Part shown: one piece after another, positions 33,815-48,100 of the stretch
Layout: each line of letters begins with the position of its first letter
How positions within the stretch are numbered: position 1 is the stretch's first letter
DNA from: Xiphophorus maculatus
Lineage: Eukaryota; Chordata; Actinopteri; Cyprinodontiformes; Poeciliidae
Assembly: GCF_002775205.1 (NCBI RefSeq)
Contig: NC_036457.1
Location: 1-64,000 of the forward strand
Direction: 5' to 3'
DNA: 64,000 nt
Position numbers and translations under genes: made by a program
Notes under the pieces: generated by a model
The model's input: the letters and a program-made list of their open reading frames with translations, nothing else
Told to the model about the DNA's origin: nothing
Databases searched by the model: none

Positions 33815-34900
33815 TATTTGACATGTTGTTTGTGCCTGATGTGACTCCTGTCTGGAGACAAAACCTCTCCTTAAGGACATTTAAGTTTTATTTTACCTTC
33901 ACTTGCACATACCAGTAACACTAGAAATACTGTGGTCCATAAATAGCACAAAGGCCGTCTGGGACTGTTTGTCATTGTTGTGCTTGTTTCATTTGACCTG
34001 TAAACACACTTCTGCTTTGGGAATACACCGAAGCACAATGGTGACATGCAGCAACTCTCAACTGTTTGTTTGCTGGCTGTCATTTCTACAGGTAAACAAG
34101 TGCATTGTAAACACACATTTAACATGTTTTCTTTTTTCTTTTTCGTAAACAAGATATGTTGTTTACAAATTAAGTGGCATGCTTTGATTATGTCCCTTTC
34201 TCAAACATAATTACAGATACTTCCTCTGCAGACAATTTTAGTAAGACATGGAAAAACCTAACAGCAATTTGCCCTGTTTTATAACTATAAATATTTATTT
34301 TTACACTAAATCAACACATAATAAACCCAACTGTGGTAAAAATATATATATATATTTAACTGGCCATTTTTTAGACTTTTATGCACATTAAATTTCCATT
34401 CACCACAGAAAAAGAATTGTGATTTTAATCTCAGAATTCTGAGAAAAAAGACAGAATAAAAAAGTCAAAATTTTGAATTAGAATCACCAGTGTTTCCATA
34501 CAGACATTTTACATACAAAGACAAAGAACATTTAGTGCAAACTGAATTATGTCTCTGCACAAAAAAAAGGGATTTTTCAATTAACGTAGAAAATGAAGAA
34601 AACTTTTGGATGTGGAGTTTTACCCACAAATAAAAGATAAAGGTGCTGTTGGCGAATTTTTTTTTTTTTTAGAAATGCTGCTATCAGGCAAACAGTTCTA
34701 AATTAAACATAACTGACCCACCAAACTGCTACAAACTGGATTAAATTATTTGTAATAATTCCACTTATTTCACACCTTTTGATCGATTATTTTGTTTTCC
34801 TCTTCTTAATAACCAATAAAACTGATTAAATACTGTCTCGCTTTCCACAATATCAACAGTAATCCAAGGACAATCTAATTGACTTGATTTAATTAGATTA
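32227..34900. other. Non-coding stretch upstream of NUDT14
   Basis: Contains an 18-bp inverted repeat (arms 32267-32284 and 32296-32313), a palindrome at 32240-32263 (AAGAATTTAAATTCTT) and an (ATT)n microsatellite. No gene recognised. Confidence 0.5.
33773..33818. repeat. (ATT)n microsatellite
   Basis: A pure trinucleotide run of about 15 units. Confidence 0.95.
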
Positions 34901-35009
34901 CTCGAATCAGAGCTCGTATGTCCTTTCCCGTATTCCGTAGGCATTCCTTCACTGTCGGTGTGCAGAGACGGCTTCGGTAAACCCCCAAATCCCGCTCCAG
35001 CTGTACATT

Positions 35010-38000
35010 ATGGAAGAGATTAATAACGTAGAAGTCGTTCCGTGCACAGAGTCCGAATACCTGAAGCCGTTCCGGGTGCTCTACAATCAGGTGAGTTATC
35101 TGTTGTCTTGTTGGAGGATGGAGGATGCTGGAGGCTAGCCCAACCCCCCATTCATTTAGCAGCTACAGCAAAGCTAAAACAAGGAAGGCTAAAAAAACCC
35201 GACCTTAAACATCTCTGCTGATTCTCATTAAATTAAATTAAAAGGCAGGGAAAATCCGATCTCTTTTGTTCAGTCTTGCACTCGCGTTGATTCAGTTGTC
35301 ACATTTTGTTTGGTTGATTTAAACTGGCGACTGTTAAGCTAACAGGCTAATTGCTAACGCTAGCCCACAGAGGGCTGTTTAATTTCCAGGCATCACGTTA
35401 ACAGCAGCGCATGCTTTACATTAGTTGGTTGGATTCAGTGTTTTACGGTTTAACGCGACAGCAGACGCTGTTTTTAATGTTTTAAATGTGGATTCTGACC
35501 CAGGTGAGACTTGTTGATCTCACTTGTGAAAGTAAATCAAACTGGTTTTTGAAAACTCAAATATTTTCCACGTTTTTTCACTTGATTGACATGTATTTTG
35601 AGTGTTTACAGATCGCCTGCCTTTTGTTTTTACCCTCTTTATGTATAATAAAGCATCAATGAAGTCTGTTGTGTTAGTTTAATGCCACTGGATTACAGTA
35701 GAGTGCAGGATAATAATGAATGCTCTCACTGAAAGAAAGCCAAGTTCAAGTCTGTGTGTCCGTATGGTCTCAAACAAAGCGAGAAGAACACAAACACAGG
35801 CTGCTGTCCAGGATAAATCTATTTTTAAGTCACAAATTAAGTTAGCCAATTTTCTGCTTTTGAGCTCAGGGGATTTATCGTTTCTTTGTACCGTAGTTTA
35901 AAAATCTTGGTATTGAATTGTGGACAATGATTTATGAGAGACCATACCAAGGTATATTAAGGCTTTAAAGGGTTAAGTTTTCAAATTCCAAATAAATAAA
36001 GCATAGAATTTTGTTTTCATTCCCTTCTTGTTGCTGCTTACTGCCAGTCAGCTGGCTGAAGGAATGCTAATCTTTTGCTTTGCATGCAAGAAGAGATAAA
36101 GGAAGTAACACTAAAGTAGTTAGTAATGATGGCTAATTGGACTTGCTGAGCTCCGCTGATACTACCATCATAATTGCATAAAGTTTAACTTGTGGCTTGT
36201 AGAAATGTTCATGTGGAACATGCGCCCAAAGTGAAACAGGATTGTCCTCGCATTTGGTGTTTGGTTGGCTACACACATAAAAACCAAGTTGATTGGATCT
36301 GATTTGGAGGTGATCATCTGAAAACCTAATTTATTTAATGTGTTCACCCCATCAACAAAAAATCTGCTGAGGAAAATCTTCCTCGAGTGTGTGGTTGAGG
36401 GCAGGGCCTCCACGCCACCAGGGGCCCCCCAAGAGCACCAAACTAGCAAGATAGACAAATATACATACATTTTAAATAATATTGAATATTGCAAACTCAG
36501 TGCTATTACAAGTGGGAAAACAAATTCTGTATTGTTTTGATAAATAATAATGATTCATCTGTTCCTGTTGATGGCTGCTGCCACTGTTGGGGAAACATAA
36601 GATATTAAATTTTGTGTTATCAGCTAATGCTACTTTCAAATAGTTAAAATGAAATGGCACTCTGCCATAAATATCACTCTACATTTCAAAATCTAAATGA
36701 TTTTTTTTTTACTTTGTTACTCCTGTAAGATTAAAATCAATAGTCATAATTTCACTGGCATAATGCATGCTAATTACAAATGATGCTAATGATGGTAGGT
36801 GTGTAGCTTAGGAATGATAAATCATCTGGTGCTGACATGTTGGTCTGCCCCCCCGCTCTCTCCCCAAAAAAGCTGCTTAGGGCCCCAAAAAGGCTTGGTA
36901 CGGCCCTGGTTGAGGTTCAGCTGACCACCAGTTGGTTGTTGTCAACCTTCGGCAGAAAACAGCACATTTAATTATAAAGTTTTTACTTATCGTTTATATT
37001 TTTCTTCATGATGAAGCTACACAACCAATGTTGTTAAAGCTGGGTTCTGCATCTCAGAGGTAAATGAGGTTGAACCTCCGTCAAATAAATGAAACCAAGA
37101 TTATTAATTGGAATTACTAATGCACCTCTGAACTTTTTAGATTGCTAAAGGTTTCTTCACCCGTTGTAAAATGGGTTAATGAAGCAGAACAAATGCAGGA
37201 TGTACTATAAGCCTGGCAGGCCACCAGGCTTTACATGCGCCACCACCAGACTAAGCATTGTGTGTTTATTTTCTATAGGTTTTTTTATACACCAGGAACA
37301 GAGATGGCAAAGATCAGTTTAAGAGTCTCTTTCGTGAAATGGTTGGTTTTACAATGGCATTTCTTAAGACTTTATAGTTGTCATTTAGGGTGTTAGTAAT
37401 GTCTGCAAATACTATTTGCTGGAAGAACATGCTAAGTTTTAAAAAGCGCTGTTTTAAAACCAATTTTGAGCCAACATCCAGTGTTTGTTTTACTTTTTAT
37501 CTCAACCTTCATGTTTTTGGAAGGTATGATGATGTCATTGTGGGACAAACCAAAAGTTCATTGACCTGGATGTAAATGTCTCTGGTAGAGCTTTACCTTT
37601 TTCAAATATTCATGGAAAAGGAACAGGAGTATAATATTAAGTTGGTACCCTTCAGCAGGGATGATTTTTGTGTCATTGATGCACAGAGTAAAGGGTTTTT
37701 GAGGAGATATTTTGTTTGATAAGCTGTTAAAACAGAGGATATATGGGCTGAATAAGACAAGAAGACAGCAGTTGGATAACAGAGAGAAATGATGTTGGGC
37801 TCTCTTGTTCTTGCCAACGTTTCATCTTCATTGTGTTCCCATTAGAGCTCAGGAAGAGCCGTTCGGAGACAAACGCTTTTCTGTCTCCACCACAATCTTT
37901 GTATGCTCGTCGCCTGTACATCTGCAGCTGAGCCGCTGGTCGTCGACCAAATCTGCTCCCGCTTCCACGCAAACTGTGGAAGTGGGTAATGCTTTGTGCA

Positions 38001-39131
38001 AGAGGCTCTCTGATTCATTGACGTCTAGAGGTGTTTTGTCTCATCTCCCTCTACAAAGCAGGTGATTGTCCCTCGTTGACTCCGGGAAACCCCTTTTATC
38101 CCTCTTATCCGCACTGTCTCAGAATCACAAGTTGCTACTTAGAGCTGCATAATTGCCCTCAGTTTATTCATCATAATGATTTCAATGATTCATCTGGAAA
38201 TGTTTATCTACGTAGAGGTTTTGCACAGAACTAAATCGGTATAGTGTGTCTGTTTGAGAGAACGTGATCAATTTTTAACTAAAGTGTTATATTCATACAA
38301 AAGTAGATGTTAATGAGAGACAGATTTAGTAAAAAGTATATTCTGTGATAAATATGACAGTGTATTAGGGCCATTATAAATCCACAGGGCCATTGTGGAT
38401 TTAAAACAAACAGGACGTTTTCACCAAAAAACTCAAAGTTTTCTAAATAAAACAAGGACATTTCTAAGATTGAGAAGTAAAAATAATTGCTAGAAAATTT
38501 TTTTTAGATTACTCTCCGAAATTTTCTGTGGAATAACCTTAAAACATTTCTGAGTTTAAAAAGTTTAATATTTGCTAGAAAAAAAAAAATCTGAAATTTT
38601 TCAGACTAATCCCAGAAATTTTCTAGAAAAAGCAAGGGCATTTCTGAGCTTGAAAAGTAAAAAAAAAATTGTTAGAAAAAAACCCTCAAATTGTTGAGAT
38701 TAATCTCAACAATATTCCGGAAAATCTTGGAATTTTCTGAGTTTAAAAAGTTAAAATTTTGCAATGAAAAAAAAACTGAAATGTTTACATTAATCTAAGA
38801 AAATTTCCATAAAAACAAGGAAATATATGATAAGTAAAAAAAAAAGTACTAGAAAAAAAACTGAAATTTTGAAATTTATCAGAAATTTTTTGAAAAGAAA
38901 AACTTGAAAATTTCAGAGTTTGAAATGTCATAATTATGCTAGAAAAAAAATCTAATTTTGATTGACATTTCCAATTTTTTTCTAGAGAATTTCTGAGGTT
39001 AATCTTAAAATTAAGTTTTTTTTCTAGCAAATGTTTTTGATTTTTCAAACTCAAATTGCCTTATTTGTTCTAGAATATCTCTGAGATGTTTTGGCGGAAA
39101 CTTACTCCTCTTTCTTTAAATTATATATATA

Positions 39132-39198
<67 letters not shown>

Positions 39199-42100
39199 CA
39201 CTGTATATATGATAGCATGTCAGGGCCATGAGACAGAAGCTAAAACATGAGGGGAGACATTTAAAGTGCTGTTGTATTCGAGGACAGCATTCGAGGTTTT
39301 TCTCTGCCACAGCTGCCGTCTTACGACGCTGTCAGACACATGAGGTGTGTGTGGGTGAGTTTAAAAGAGACGGTAATTAAACTTTAAGTACCTAAAAGAC
39401 CGAGCCTGTACATCCATCCCTGTAGTAGCCGTTCTCACAGGTGCCTTCTATTTCAGAGGCCGCATTATTTCCATGTAGCCTGCCTCCTCTTCCTCCGTCT
39501 CTCCCCACGGGCTAATCTCTCTGTCGTAATCCATGTCGGCCGTGGCTCTCGGTCTCCCCTGGGCTGTTCGCGCTGTTCCCGCCCCTCCTCTCTCAGCAAG
39601 TGGCCCAAGTAATGAGGGGAAACCCTGCCATCTGTGTGTTCTGCAAACCAGAGAAAGAAGAGAGGAAATGGGTTAGTTTCACCTCACACACTGCGTGGGA
39701 ATAGACATGTAATCACATTTAAACCCACTGGTATATTTATTTTGAACAAACCTGAATATATCTAATTGATATTATTAGGATTGGTTAGCTGTTTCTAAAT
39801 CCCGTCGACTTCACGTCTTGAAATCTCACCATGCTGAGAAACTAAACTCCCAGCTTTGTTCTGCGCATCAATGTTTGACACAAATGGCTAATTTAACTAA
39901 AACTGAAAAATGTAAGCAGGAATTATGATTATTCCAGTAACCAAAATGTTCTACTGATTTTATTTTGACGATTAATTGGATAAACAAATGGACACATTCT
40001 GCAGATTTTTAATGTAAACCTTTGTCTACAATATTAGAAATGCATTAAAATGCAAATAAGTAACTCAATTTCTTTTAAAAATTCCTTTAACTGAAACATA
40101 CTGTACTTCCTACATCAACATGTGAAAAGCTATTTCTGCTTAAACTAACAACAATACAATGGAGGACTGATATGTTGGTTATTTTTTGGATTAATTGCTT
40201 AATAATTGGCTAGCTAACGGTGCTTAGTAGAAGATTGTTTTCTTTTATTATTTTACAGAATTTGAACCAGGTGAAGTTAAAACTACTTGATAACTTTTGG
40301 TTAGAACCTAATTGCAGATAAATGATTCTTTTTTTATCTTAATTGCAGAATCTATATATGTGTGTTTTGTATAGTTTGGGCTTAATTAGCATGTTCTTCC
40401 AGCAAATAGCATTTTCTTGAGTCTTTATACTCCAGTTAATCAATTACAAAATTAGTTGATGATTATTTCAATAATCAATTAATCACCATTAATGCGATTG
40501 ATCATTTCATCCCTTGTCTAGATCTGTATTTTTTTGTTGTTTAAGAATAAAAAGTCACAGATGTTTTGTAAAAATCAATGTTATATGCAGTAAAATAACA
40601 CTTAAAAATATAAACTATGCTATTTTTATATTGCAGTAAACACTATCAAGGGTCTGGATTTCTTATAAAGATCAGATAAATATAATATGTTTTTCACTGT
40701 TTTCATTAGTAGAAAGCCATTTTAATAAATAAAAATAATAAAACAAAGCTTCAATTTACTGCATACCAAAACAATCCACAGGATTTACTAGAAAACTGAC
40801 AAACTTCATAAAAATAAGTGTTTGGATTGGATTCATCAGTTAATTAGAAAACTATTTTTTTAGCAGTGTAAACAAGGATTTGATCCATTCAAGTTGAATC
40901 TTTATTTCTGGTCATTTTTCATCACACTTTCTTTACTAACTGTTAACTTGAGTTGGTTTGGTTCCGACTGATTTGTGTTGGACTTTTTTCAGCTGCAGTC
41001 ATAAAAATATATATTTGAGACAATGAAGACCTTTTGCAAACACTGACATTTGGAGCAAGTGCTTTTGCCGCTTCAATATTTCATATCTTGGCAGTTTTGA
41101 TCAAGTTCTCATGATTTTTGTGTTAAAAATGTAGCAGTTTACAACTAAAAGCTGATTTCTATTGAACAAAAAAAGTGAAATTAGCTTGAATTAAGTAAAT
41201 GCTGGAAAAGTAAATGACTTTTGAGTTTGACTCCTGATCCCCAAACAGCTCTAAAAATACCATTAAATTGGTGTTTAATTTTTGCATGATGGATGAAACT
41301 CCTGCTGGTGTCAATGTACCTCATGTTTTCACCATTGAAATGCATGATGGTTTTGGGTCAGAGCCATTTTGTTGTTGGGTTTCTGAGTTTTGGCTTCTTG
41401 TCTTCTGGAGGAATGGGACCATCTTGTTGACATGACAGGATTTCTAGGAGCGTAATTACGTTGGTAGAGTGTCCGTAGTTCTGCTAAGACATCAGTCTCG
41501 GCATGACGTCCTGGGATTAATGGCTGGGAGTGAGCATTCACTGCCGTCTCTGCTTGTCCTGGGTCGTCTTCTTCATGTGATTTAGTCATTGATTCCCTGT
41601 AGAAATCCGACTCTCGCCTTGTTCAGCTCGACTCGTGCCGTTTTCTCAGGTGTCGCTGAACCACCGCCTCACACCAGGTCTTGTGTTGCTGTGGTTCACT
41701 GCGTCTGACTGAGCTTGTGGGAGGAGAAGAGGTGTAGCCTAAATATGAATCAAGGTCATATTTCCTCAGGCATTGAAAATGTAGGCTAACTTACCCTTTT
41801 TATGATGGCATGCAATGTGGAAAGAGCAACATGGGCTAAATTAGTGTTGAATTTACAGGAGATACACGGTTATTATTGCATCAGATATTTAAAGGAAAAC
41901 CCTTTGTGGTTTATGCTAATTGCATTTTCAAATACAAAAGTCTTTTTTTCTATGTTTGTTTTTTTAAATCTGAAAATAAATTCATAATATTCTTTAATAT
42001 TAAATATTAATGGTGTAGATGAAAGATTGTACAAACACCTTCAGTCTGTTGAATGTGTTGAAGGATATCCAAAAATAGCAGCATAGTTACTTTAAATTGT

Positions 42101-45100
42101 ATAATTATAAACCTCTGATGTAAGACTTATGTAGGTAAATTAAATATTTTACATTCAAGAATGTACTTCCTGTTAATGCTTGCTGTGTAGCAGTATGCCT
42201 TGTTTTACATGGAGAAACAACAATATCTGCTAATGATAGCTGCTAATAATGGTAATTATAGCTGCTAAAGATTCTGCTAAAAATGCTAATGATAGCTTTT
42301 AACAATGCTAAAGATAGCATTGTTAACAACCATGCTAACAAGTTAGAACTGTTAGTAACAATAGCTGCTAACAATGCTAACATTAGGATTACTTTAGCGT
42401 CCAACATTTGCTAAATTAAAGGGCTGTTTCTCTGTTTTTTGTGACTCTTTTAATAAATTATTTCCTCTCTAGTTTAAAATCTGGATTACCTGGACTGCTC
42501 AAAGTTAAAATGCAGAATGTTACGCTTTTTGGAATCTTTATTTTTTGTTTTTGAAAAGAAAAACAAATTACAATAGGCCTGAGCAGCGCTTTAGCTTTTT
42601 GCCTGAAGACAAATTTAGAAATGGGTAAGCATAATGATTTGAACATGTGGACTAGTAAAAGCCCATATTCTGAATGTCTAAGCAAATTGTAATACCGTAA
42701 ATCCTAGTGTTATTAAGTTTAATGTGCTTTAATGGTATCAGAAAGTGGATACATTTACTTATAGGGCTGTGTAATTATATCGATTCTACGATATTTATAA
42801 ATTTTTTGTCCGCAAGTATCGATACGTTAAACCATAGGGGTTCAAAAGCTTATACCGTCTTTTTAACATGTCTGGTTTGTGACGGCGTAGCAGCAAGACT
42901 CCGCCTCCCCCAGTCTCACTTTCTACTTGTGCTTAAAGTGCACATTATAAACTACAGTCATGGCCAAAAGTATTGAGAATGACACAAATATTATATTTTC
43001 ACATGATCTGCTGCCCTCTGGTTTTCATGTGTGTATGTCAGATGTTGTCATCACATACAGAAATACAATTGCAATCATATTATGAGTAACAAAAGCTTTT
43101 AATGACAGTTAGAATGTGTTAATGCAGCAAGTCAATATTTTCAGTGTTGACCCCTCTTCTTCAGGACCTCTGCAATTCTCCGTGGGTAAGGGTTAGGGTT
43201 AACCCTACCCTACCCTAACCCTATCCTTACCCTCTCAATCACTTTCTGGACCAAATCCTGACTGATAGCAGTCCATTCTTGCACAATCAATGCATTTTGT
43301 CAGAATTCCTAGGTTTTCGTTTGTCCACCCGTCTCTTGATGATTGACCACAAGTTTTCAATGGGATTAAGATCAGGGGAGTTTCCAGGCCATGGACCCAA
43401 AATCTCTATGTTTTGTTCCCTGAGCCAGTTAGATATCACCTTTGCTTTATGGCAAGGTGCTCCATCATGCTGGAAAGGCATTGTTCATCACCAAACTGCT
43501 CTTGGACGGTTGGGAGAAGTTGCTCTCGGAGGACATTCTGGTACCATTCTTTATTCATGGCTGTGTTTTTAGGTAAGACTGTGAGAGAGCCGACTCCCTT
43601 GGCTGAGAAGCAACCCCACACATGAATGGTTTCAGGATGCTTTACAGTTGGCATGAGACAAGACTGGTGGTAGCGCTCACCTTGTCTTCTCCGAACAAGC
43701 TGTTTTCCAGATGTCCCAAACAATCGGAAAGGGGATTCATCAGAGAAAATGACTTTACCCCAGTCCTCAGCAGTCCACTCCCTGTACCTTTTGCAGAATA
43801 TCGGTCTGTCCCTGATGTTTTTCATGGAGAGAAGTGGCTTCTTTGCTGCTCTCCTGGAGACCAGGCCTTGCTCCAAGAGTCTCCGCCTCACAGTGTGTGC
43901 AGATGCACTCACACCTGCCTGCTGCCATTCCTGAGCAAGCTCTGCACTGCTGGTAGCCCGATCCCGCAGCTGAAACACTTTTAAGAGACGGTCCTGGCGC
44001 TTGCTGGTCTTTCTTGGGCGCCCTGGAGCCTTTTTGGCAACAATGGAACCTCTCTCCTTGAAGTTCTTGATGATGCGATAGATTGTTGACTGAGGTGCAA
44101 TCTTTCTAGCTACGATTTTCTTTCCTGTTAGGCCATTTTTGTGCAGTACAATGATGACTGCACGTGTTTCTTTCGAGGTAACCATGGTTCACAGAAGAGA
44201 AACAATGATGCCAAGCACCAGCCTCTTTTTAAAGTGTCCAGTGGTGTCATTCTTACTTAATCATGACAGATTGATCTCCAGCCCTGTCCTCATCACCACC
44301 CACACCTGTGTTAATGGAGCAATCACTGAAACAATGTTAGCTGGTCCTTTTAAGGCAGGGCTGCAATGAAGTTGAAATGTGTTTTGGGGGATAAAGTTCA
44401 TTTTCTAGGCAAATATTGACTTTGCAATTTTTTGCTGTTACGCTGATCACTCTTTATAACATTCTGGAGTATATGCAAATTGCCGTTATAAAAACTGAAG
44501 AAGTAGACTTTGTAAATATTAACATTTGAATCATTCTCAAAACATTTGGCCATGACTGTACACACCAGTTTTTAAATTGTGTTAATAGGCCAAGTAAAAC
44601 CGGAGTTATGCTGAAATAAGTAAACCACATTTTTCCGAATGTCAAAGAAATGTCAAAAACCGGCTTTTCCGGTTATGTGAAAGGGAATGAGCTTCCAAAC
44701 GTAAAAAACAAAACGCAACATTAGATTCCTTTGTTTTTGGAAATCTCAAATTTTCAACAAATAAAGATGGGCTGTGTTTTGTTGCTATGAAACAAAGTAA
44801 AGTTGCGCAAGTAACCGTGAAGGAGAAGCGGAACGGAGCAGCAGCAAAAGCAGTGAGATCGCAAAATTAATGCAAAGTTTGGATATCAGAGTGAATAGTG
44901 GCATCCACTTCGTAATTTGTTTTTAGCTTAGTGGTTTCTGTTCTGTATATAAAGGATTATGTGAAGATTGAACGCGCAGCAGGCAGCGGCGCTCTGTTTT
45001 GAGCTGTTGAAACTTTAAGTTTTATGTCAAATCCACATGAATTAAATGACAGAAACTAATTTTCTCTCTACATCTTTGATTCATTTTGTCCAGCTGTAGA

Positions 45101-48100
45101 CTGTTAGACTCTGTCCAATCAGAGTCAATTATTGTGTAGTTGGTGCTTTTAATCAGTTTTCAGTTAATTAAATCTAAGTCTATGGAACACAAAATGTCAC
45201 TAAAATCACTCTGTCCTAATAAAATCTTTCAGAAAATCGTAAAAGTGCATTGAATAGAACAGTTTGCCAAATATCGTGATACATATCGTATCGTGATCAG
45301 AATATCGTAACATGAGATTATTGTATCGCTACACCCCTATTTACTTATATACAGTACTAATTGATGAGCTGCTTGAATTCGCAGGTAAAGTGACAAGAAT
45401 TGTGAATGTAAACAACTATGATATTTAGTTTTAAGGTCAGGTGCCATCTTGGAAATCAACAGAAATAAGTGTTTACTTTCAGACTTGTGAGATGATGATG
45501 ATGATGTGACCATAAACTATTAAAAAATTTCCAAACCTATTGTCACCGTCACTGCATGGCTGGAAGAGATGCGTCAAGTTTCAGTCATAAGGAATTTGTC
45601 GCTGCCAATTCCAGACATGAAAAGTTTCACTTTCCAAGGAATTTCTAATTTTATGCACAGAAAAATTTAATTAACCACACTCTGAACTTTGTCTTCCTTT
45701 TTCCACAACTTTCTATACTGTTATAGTTACTCATTGCAAACAATAAAACAAGCAGAAAAGACCACGATGAGCTGAAATCAAAAATCTTTTATTTTGCTTC
45801 ATAAACTTTAATTCTTGTGTTTGTTTTTTCTTCTTTTTCACAGAATGGCACAAAGAAATCCTGGGACTTTATGCAGAGTCACGACAGGTAAAATCCAAAT
45901 TTTCTCCTGTCAAATGCTCAACGTATGCTTCGGTTTGCAAAGATGAAAATCAGCAATGTTTGGGCCATTTAAATATTGTGCTGAAAACTTCACTGTCGAT
46001 GCTTGTAGATCTCTAAAACGTGCTTGTTCTTTTAATTAAGAACAACCTAAAGAGCTTCACTTAAGCCACGGATGTTCAAACTTTTTATCAAAATAATAGT
46101 CAAAACTGCTTACAGGGTAAGATAATGTAAAAAAGCAAAATTAAATCAATCAAATCATTTTTTTGTAGGAAAAGGGTGTTATTTATTCCAAATCCAAAAT
46201 GTAAATAGGATTTTGCATGTTTTTGGATTAAAAGAAAGACATTTTGCTCAAATTATAAAATTTATTTCCAGTTTTTATAACAGGATTTTGTTAATTTCAA
46301 AACGTTTGCTATATTTAGCCAAGTTTATTACATTACTCGTAATCTGTTGATGACAATGACAAATAAATCTTATCTTATCTTATTAGGTAAAATCTGATTT
46401 GGGTGCAGCAACGTTGGTTTTTCAGTAAAAGTCTCTGGATGAACTTGGTTCTTATTATTATAAAAGCTTGGTTATGAAAAGATGAACACTTTCCAATACA
46501 AGAAAATCACATCAGATATAAATTTACCCAAATTCTAATTTTTTAATTGCAGTTGGTGGACCGCACCCAATCACTTCCAGGGCCATAAACGGCCCCCGGG
46601 CTTCACTTTGGACACCCCGTGTTGCTCTCTGTGATCTGGAAATAAACATATCTAGAATGTTTTTCTACTACACAGTTTATAAAACAACACATTTTTAAAT
46701 CCCAATTCTCTCTGAAATGCAAATTTAATAAATCTGGTATTTTTATTCGTTTATAGCGAACTCCTCCTTTAAGTCAGTGATGGTTGAATTAAAAATGGCT
46801 GCTTTCAGGGGAAGTTGCTCCTGCTTTTTGTGTGTGTTTTTACATGAAATAAAATGGCAATAAAACTCTAAACTGTAACAGAAATCTCACACTTGAGTGC
46901 CAAAGCCCCAGTTCCTCTCCTTAGTGATGCCCTTAGGTCATGCTCAGGTCATTTCTAGCCTCTTTCCTGCACTATTGACCCCAAACAGAGATTGTTGTTA
47001 AAGAAACGGCACCCCTGAGAGAAAGGCGTTAAACGTCAAACCTGCGTTTCTAACAAAAGATTTCCCCTGGCGACAGGTAGCTATTCACAAAGAGGAAATC
47101 CTGCCAGGTTGTTATAGGGTCTCCAAAAGAACCTGGGAATGTTTCTAGATTTTTGTTGAATTGGGTTGGATTTATGTTTGCAGTGCTGGAATGTCTTTCT
47201 CAAAGGAAGAAGCATTTAAAAGATGCATATTTTAAGTTTTTGTAGGGCCAAAGTCCCCAAACTGAAAGTATTCAAAGGCCACAATTTTACGTTTTGTTTT
47301 TTCTTCCATTAGAAAGTATTTCTGTCTATTTTACGTTTTCCTAAATATTTCCAGTGATTTACCTTTTTGAGAGTTTTAATTTCCATTTCTTAAGTGTCTA
47401 TAAGATGCTTTCAGTAAGACTTTTCTTCAACCAAATATAATGGATTGGTGTGCCAAAGTCTGTTTTTGAGTAAAAACTTACTATAAAAAAATTCTTTGTG
47501 TCGTACTTAGGAACATATAAACATGCAACAGAAAATCTCATCCTAAAAAAAAAAAAAAGACAAAAAAGGTGTTGGGAGTGCCAAATTTGTGCCATTATTG
47601 AATTGCGAACTGGGGCCTCACAAAATTAATCCAAGGACCACAAATGGCCCCCGAGCCACACGTTGGACACCCCAGTTTTAAATGTTTTAGTTCCCCTGCA
47701 ATTAAATTTCAACTTTACTCTTATTTTTCCAGAGCAACCATAACACAAGTCATACCTCTTTGTGTTTTTATAATCACTATTTCATGTATTTTTTTTTTTT
47801 AAATTATGATGTTAGGTTATTATTTAAGGAGATGTTGATTATATCTTCTTCTCCCTGCTTGTGTACTTTCATCATAAAAACCCAATTTAAGCAAATAAAT
47901 GTTTAAAAAATAGTTTCCTTTATAGAATTTTACAACAATATGTGAAGCTTTAGGAGAAGAGACGACATTGCAGGACAATATTATTTACTCGCAGTCCTTG
48001 TACTGACCGTTAGGTGACACACGCGAGATTGAAAGCAAGTCACTTTGTGATGCAGGAAATATTGGAGATTTTTTTAGCTCGCAAAATGAAGCTCTTTGCA

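Larger units (their letters stand above)
42955..44558 (-). mobile_element. Tc1 transposon, 1604 bp, TA duplication
   Basis: The left end CAGTCATGGCCAAAAGTATT and the right end complement (CAGTCATGGCCAAATGTTTT) match, flanked by TA at 42953-42954 and 44559-44560. It contains a nearly complete transposase gene on the minus strand and a telomere-like patch at 43184-43232. Confidence 0.95.
42762..45339. mobile_element. hAT non-autonomous element with perfect 8-bp duplication, split by Tc1
   Basis: The ends TAGGGCTGTG and CTACACCCCTA are imperfect inverted copies, and the flanks are perfect TTTACTTA repeats (42754-42761 and 45340-45347). Terminal zones are rich in ATATCG motifs (TATCGATTCTACGATATT; CGTGATACATATCGTATCGT). 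Removing the nested Tc1 leaves about 0.97 kb without a transposase. In NUDT14 intron 1. Confidence 0.85.

Noticed and set aside
36340..36540. Small protein near the hAT MITE in intron 1
   Set aside because: Covers the end of the MITE and has no family features.
41329..41589. 86-residue minus-strand frame in NUDT14 intron 1
   Set aside because: No start context, domain or splice support.
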